NCBI GenBank assembly: GCA_030426955.1
Contig: JAUHXS010000002.1
Location: 62,001 to 126,000, forward strand
Origin: Bacteroidia bacterium
GTDB lineage: Bacteria > Bacteroidota > Bacteroidia > Chitinophagales > JAUHXS01
DNA: 64,000 bases
Direction: 5' to 3'
In this document: positions 61,501 through 64,000 of the stretch, piece after piece
How the letters are laid out: the number at the start of each line of letters is the position of its first letter
Position numbering within the stretch: the stretch's first letter is position 1
Program-made: the position numbers and the translations under genes
Notes under the pieces: model-generated
Database searches by the model: none
What the model saw: only the letters and a program-made list of their open reading frames with translations
Told to the model about the DNA's origin: nothing

Positions 61501-64000
61501 AGATATCTACCAGTCTATTAAAAGAATTGGCACACGTATTAGCATCTACTCTAGAATAAAGGATGTTTTTAGAAGTGCCGATTCCAGCCAAAGTAGGTAC
61601 AAACTGAGCAGTTCCCAAAGTTGAGTTTACATTAATTATACCAGGACCAGAAAATGTACCAGTACCACCATTATCTAGTCCTCCAGATAGAGCTAACGTA
61701 TCATCATCAACACAATACCCAGGAGCTAGTACTTGAAATGAATCTACTGGTAAGCTATGAACAACAATAATATCTACTGCGGTATCAGGAAAGCCCCCTC
61801 CATCAGTAAAGGCATATTTGATTTCAATTGGTACATCCACAGGTGCAAGTGATGGATCAAATTTTCCTGTCGTGATGCTGTCATTTGTTAAGCCTGCGGT
61901 CGGAATAAAGTGTCCTGAATCGGGTACTCCTACAAGGTTGGCAATGCCATCTGTTATACAATAGTCTGAACTAAGCCCAGCGATTTGGCCGCTCGTAGTA
62001 TCTGTGATAGTTACAAACTGGGTAGCTTTAGATGTGCAAGAGTTGCCATCAGTATAAGTATACGTTACCTTAATTTGAGGAGGTGATGGTGAGAATAATC
62101 CAGGATCAAAAATACTGTCAAAAATAATGTTAGACGAAAAGTCTCCTCCTGAAGGGATACCATGAATGGTATCAGGTGCATTATCCACTCTATAAACAGT
62201 ATTTAGTCCAATAATATTTACCGCACTAGAATCATATACAATGACTTCAGCAGAGTCTTTTACAATACATCCTGAAAGATCTGTGTAAGTGTATCTTATA
62301 ATATTGCTTGATCCTCCTATACTACTATTTGCATTGCTAGGAATAAAGGTACCATTGATATTGTTTCCTGTATTCGTAACAGCCGACACAGGGTTTCCTG
62401 AAAAAATTGCTGTTCCTCCAGCAGGAGAAAAGGAGCCTGTCAAGGCAATGTTATTGCCATTAATACAAGCTTGTGTTGGAGAACTCGTGATAGATGCTGT
62501 TGAGTTTGATATTTCTATCCGAATTGGATCTGTATATTGAGTTTGTCCTGCACTTTGAACTCTTCTTCTATACCACCTATCTGCAGTTAATGTTGCTGAG
62601 GATGTATAGGTAGGGTCGTCACCAGATCCTCCTGAAATGTTGCTCCAGTTTAGTCCATTATTGTCAGAGTATTGCCATCTATAATTATACGAGCCGTTAC
62701 CCCCTGTAGGTGAAATTAGTTCTAAGAAGGGGTCTGGAGTCTCTCCACTACAAATTGTATCACTATATCCTACACTTCCTGGATCTAAACAGTTCCCATC
62801 ATCGATATTGACTGAGGCACTATCGATACAGCCATTATTATCTGTGATATAAGCAGTGTAATCACCAGCATACAGATTTGTAGCTACAGAATCATTCAGC
62901 CCACCATCATGACTCCATGAGTAAGTATATGGTAATGTTCCTCCTGTACCATCTACCTCAGCACCACCTTCATCGGCGTTACAAGTAGAGACATCTGTGC
63001 TGTCAATCATTGTTGCCACTAACTGTGTTGGTTGGGTAATTAGGAAGGCTACTGTATCTCGGCATCCATTTCCATCTAATATATAGGCCTCATATGAAGC
63101 AGGGATCAAATTCTTTGCCGTATCGTTATTGAGCCCACCATTGTGACTCCATGAGTAGGTATATGGTCCATCTCCACCTGAAACACCCGTGATGGCTTGT
63201 CCATCTCCAACTCCAAAGCAAGAAACATCAATAGTGTCTATTGGTAAAAAAACTAAATTAGTTGAGGGCTCATTTATTGTAACAGAAGCACTATCAATAC
63301 AGCCATTATTATCAGTTACGTATGCTGTATAATTTCCTGCTGCTAGATTACTCGCTACAGTGTTATTTAAACCTCCGTTGTGACTCCACGAATAGGTATA
63401 TGGATTGGTGCCTCCTGTAGCACTTGAAATTTCAGCTGCTCCTGTATTATCATCCTTACAGGCAATATCTGTACTATCCAACATACTGATATTTAAAACA
63501 GCTATTGGTTGGGAAATATTTACCATTATACTGGTATCCTTACATCCGCTATTATCAGTTACGTAAACCTCGTAGTTTCCTGTGGTTAAATTTTTAGCCG
63601 TATCGCTATTGAGTCCTCCGTTATGACTCCATGAATAGGTATATGGTGCGTCTCCTCCTGTTGGAGTGGCTACAATTTGACCATCACTTCCATTAAAACA
63701 AGACACATCTATACTATCAGATATCGTTGCAACAGGATCAAATGAGGACAATGCTCCATGGCTCACCATATCTACAGGCCAATCTCCAATGATAAAATTT
63801 CCTGATGTTAGTAATATATTTCCTGTTGCAGGTCCTGAGATAGCTTTTATTTGAAGACCACTAATCGTAATAGAATCAAACTGTGAATTCGTATTTTCGA
63901 TTCTGTACCTTAATACAATAGAGTCTTGATACACATATACATAAGATGAATCTGCTTGGGTGTCAAAATTACCATTTAATAAAAGACCAATGCTTCCTAA
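58595..64000 (-). CDS. Giant T9SS-exported adhesin with SprB repeats and PKD domains, 5' end cut by window edge
   Basis: The frame is open to base 64000; a GTG at 63934 is internal, and residues here are counted from it. In order the visible 1800 residues hold four SprB-type repeats (about 74-377), an Ig-like unit, and a run of beta-sandwich modules with a Y-C-x-D pattern and G-x-F-S-G-x-G-I loops. Two PKD domains follow (about 1065 and 1151; WNFGD and WNYGDG), then a jelly-roll module after about 1245, an Omp28-like region (VVLLEHFTSSADG onward, about 1448-1680) and a T9SS sorting domain (LFPNPTTDLLNI to the end). It is probably a cell-surface adhesin or gliding-related filament. Confidence 0.88.
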   Translation of the reverse strand, partial: LGSIGLLLNGNFDTQADSSYVYVYQDSIVLRYRIENTNSQFDSITISGLQIKAISGPATGNILLTSGNFIIGDWPVDMVSHGALSSFDPVATISDSIDVSCFNGSDGQIVATPTGGDAPYTYSWSHNGGLNSDTAKNLTTGNYEVYVTDNSGCKDTSIMVNISQPIAVLNISMLDSTDIACKDDNTGAAEISSATGGTNPYTYSWSHNGGLNNTVASNLAAGNYTAYVTDNNGCIDSASVTINEPSTNLVFLPIDTIDVSCFGVGDGQAITGVSGGDGPYTYSWSHNGGLNNDTAKNLIPASYEAYILDGNGCRDTVAFLITQPTQLVATMIDSTDVSTCNADEGGAEVDGTGGTLPYTYSWSHDGGLNDSVATNLYAGDYTAYITDNNGCIDSASVNIDDGNCLDPGSVGYSDTICSGETPDPFLELISPTGGNGSYNYRWQYSDNNGLNWSNISGGSGDDPTYTSSATLTADRWYRRRVQSAGQTQYTDPIRIEISNSTASITSSPTQACINGNNIALTGSFSPAGGTAIFSGNPVSAVTNTGNNINGTFIPSNANSSIGGSSNIIRYTYTDLSGCIVKDSAEVIVYDSSAVNIIGLNTVYRVDNAPDTIHGIPSGGDFSSNIIFDSIFDPGLFSPSPPQIKVTYTYTDGNSCTSKATQFVTITDTTSGQIAGLSSDYCITDGIANLVGVPDSGHFIPTAGLTNDSITTGKFDPSLAPVDVPIEIKYAFTDGGGFPDTAVDIIVVHSLPVDSFQVLAPGYCVDDDTLALSGGLDNGGTGTFSGPGIINVNSTLGTAQFVPTLAGIGTSKNILYSRVDANTCANSFNRLVDIYALPTIAFMNFTDEYCADEEIDTIEVSDNGGIFSGNGIITDTIGNFDPASVTTGVPHAISYEYTDMNGCKNSIDSSITVNALPTPNIFNFSPRYCIDASPDSLTGSPSGGTFGGSGIVDIVNGVFSPSVAGAALANDSTHRIYYIYTDPSTACTDTSFKNLLVQGLPDPQIVPFDSSYCANASNRPLNGFGNPAPASNQLFSGPGVVGTNFSPTAFPQEAYGKDTFITYTYTDPYGCVNTTTHPIRVNPLPISNFNIGNNCADDSVSFLDSSYVISLDPMDSITSYLWNFGDLASGTGNTSTLKDPKHSFSSDGTFIIGLSVTTIYGCQAFFSKPENVDQPPQAAFSWQNTCFGDSVVFKWEGNPSVLGDDYIWNYGDGQIDTFSGAQAYLIQPKHSYDTLGERNVSLKVEASGCFNIDSTALSILPLINIIESNPYDEDFNSGQGGWFIDNTEVTNNSWEFGTPSGSFISEHDGDAWVTNLSGPYNTNEQSWVYSPCFRFDSVNRPVITMDVISKTTLADGATLQYRSKHSDSWVSLGDNNGLSGGLNWFNKRDILSNPGNQSQKQVGWSDTLGNAGEWYTAKHVLDEVKQALEGDPDAYATRFRIAFASLGSGGLADSSSEGFGFDNIYIGERNKVVLLEHFTSSADGDCAIQEESITTKTPLNDLVETFNNDMASIYYHVSLAGTDQMNLDNRNDPGARVFFNGVSKVPRSFLDGNYYAGDPSGVDEGTINFRTLDPAKFSLDINFEFSGDSSVIDASVVVEALDNITTNTEYTIHLAVIERKITDGSVVGTNGQTTFVNVLKKMLPDAAGTNIVRSWTQGEIYTVNQSWSIANVYNKSQLDIVAFIQDNNTKEVFQAGYGNPEPIVIGIKDQYSLSNSIDLKLFPNPTTDLLNITLNKVTYKNNYSIKVYDRLGKEVLRKVIPIGTDYISINTEALSVGTYVLAVEDNKSKALIGNKQLFVKVD
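62800..63715 (-). repeat. Four tandem SprB-type coding repeats of about 238 bases
   Basis: A shared core (plus-strand GACTCCATGA followed by GTATATGG) occurs at 62911, 63144, 63382 and 63624, giving spacings of 233, 238 and 242 bases. Each unit encodes the Y-T-Y-S-W-S-H-(N/D)-G-G-L core of the SprB family. DNA identity between copies is high. Confidence 0.85.

Noticed and set aside
62800-63715. 238-base spaced repeats considered as a non-coding array
   Set aside because: They are in one open frame and encode SprB-type domains.
63932-63934. GTG as the start of the giant adhesin
   Set aside because: The frame continues open to the window edge, no signal peptide follows the GTG, and the protein is clearly truncated.

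Overview
The window is AT-rich DNA from a member of the Bacteroidota, most likely a marine, gliding-type member of the Cytophagales or a related order. Three kinds of evidence point there. Secreted proteins end in type IX secretion (T9SS) sorting domains and one carries SprB-type repeats. Several promoters match the Bacteroidota sigma factor consensus (TTTG, about 19 bases, TAnnTTTG). Sensors of the 'two-component regulator propeller' type are joined to SpoIIE phosphatases and sit beside SiaB/SiaC homologues. I saw no transposase, integrase, phage gene or CRISPR array.

Region 1 (1-10482, all minus strand) is a surface-glycan locus. Read in the direction of transcription it holds a small Cys-rich membrane protein, an ALDH7-type aldehyde dehydrogenase, a KdsC-like HAD phosphatase, a NeuB-type synthase, a TylF-like methyltransferase, a NeuA-type cytidylyltransferase, a DapA/NanA-family protein with altered active-site residues, a GT-B-like transferase, an SGNH-domain protein, a PhyH-type dioxygenase and a flippase cut by the left edge. 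Together they suggest synthesis, activation and decoration of a sialic-acid-like (nonulosonic) sugar, probably through a 9-phosphate intermediate.

Region 2 (10559-20698, plus strand) starts with mazG and a GT-C/TPR membrane protein. It continues with two large paralogous sensors (signal peptide, beta-propeller, Y_Y_Y domain, one membrane helix, coiled coil, SpoIIE/PP2C phosphatase) and the partner-switch proteins SiaB (kinase) and SiaC (phosphoprotein), and ends at a strong terminator. This looks like a complete phosphatase-kinase-substrate switch with two alternative sensors and no SiaD-like output enzyme nearby.

Region 3 (20715-41731) is the main polysaccharide locus. After a good promoter come rfbB, a PHP-type tyrosine phosphatase, rfbC, rfbD, cysQ, a Wzz-like protein and a WecA/TagO-like initiating transferase on the plus strand. 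The convergent minus-strand block encodes the rest: a WbpP-like epimerase, a GT-C-like membrane protein, flippase, polymerase, GT4 and WecG transferases, then an epimerase, DegT aminotransferase, methyltransferase, AsnB and a hexapeptide acyltransferase. tilS and a small TPR gene lie at the upstream end of this block.

Region 4 (41796-52004) is mostly housekeeping: etfB-etfA, a bifunctional nuclease, a Wzc-like tyrosine kinase with a Gly-Tyr repeat tail, bioB-bioF-bioD, a tRNA-Glu with a structured leader, and gap-pgk. The only stretch over 300 bases without a protein gene is 49404-49807; it holds the tRNA, its terminator, its leader and two opposed promoters.

Region 5 (52096-64000) holds a T9SS-exported repeat protein, HMG-CoA lyase, a YggS-family protein, a DUF4296-type lipoprotein, the two subunits of a 3-oxoacid CoA-transferase, a class IV aminotransferase, and a giant T9SS adhesin cut by the right edge. 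A textbook intrinsic terminator that ends the first T9SS gene is embedded in the catalytic-motif codons of the HMG-CoA lyase gene.
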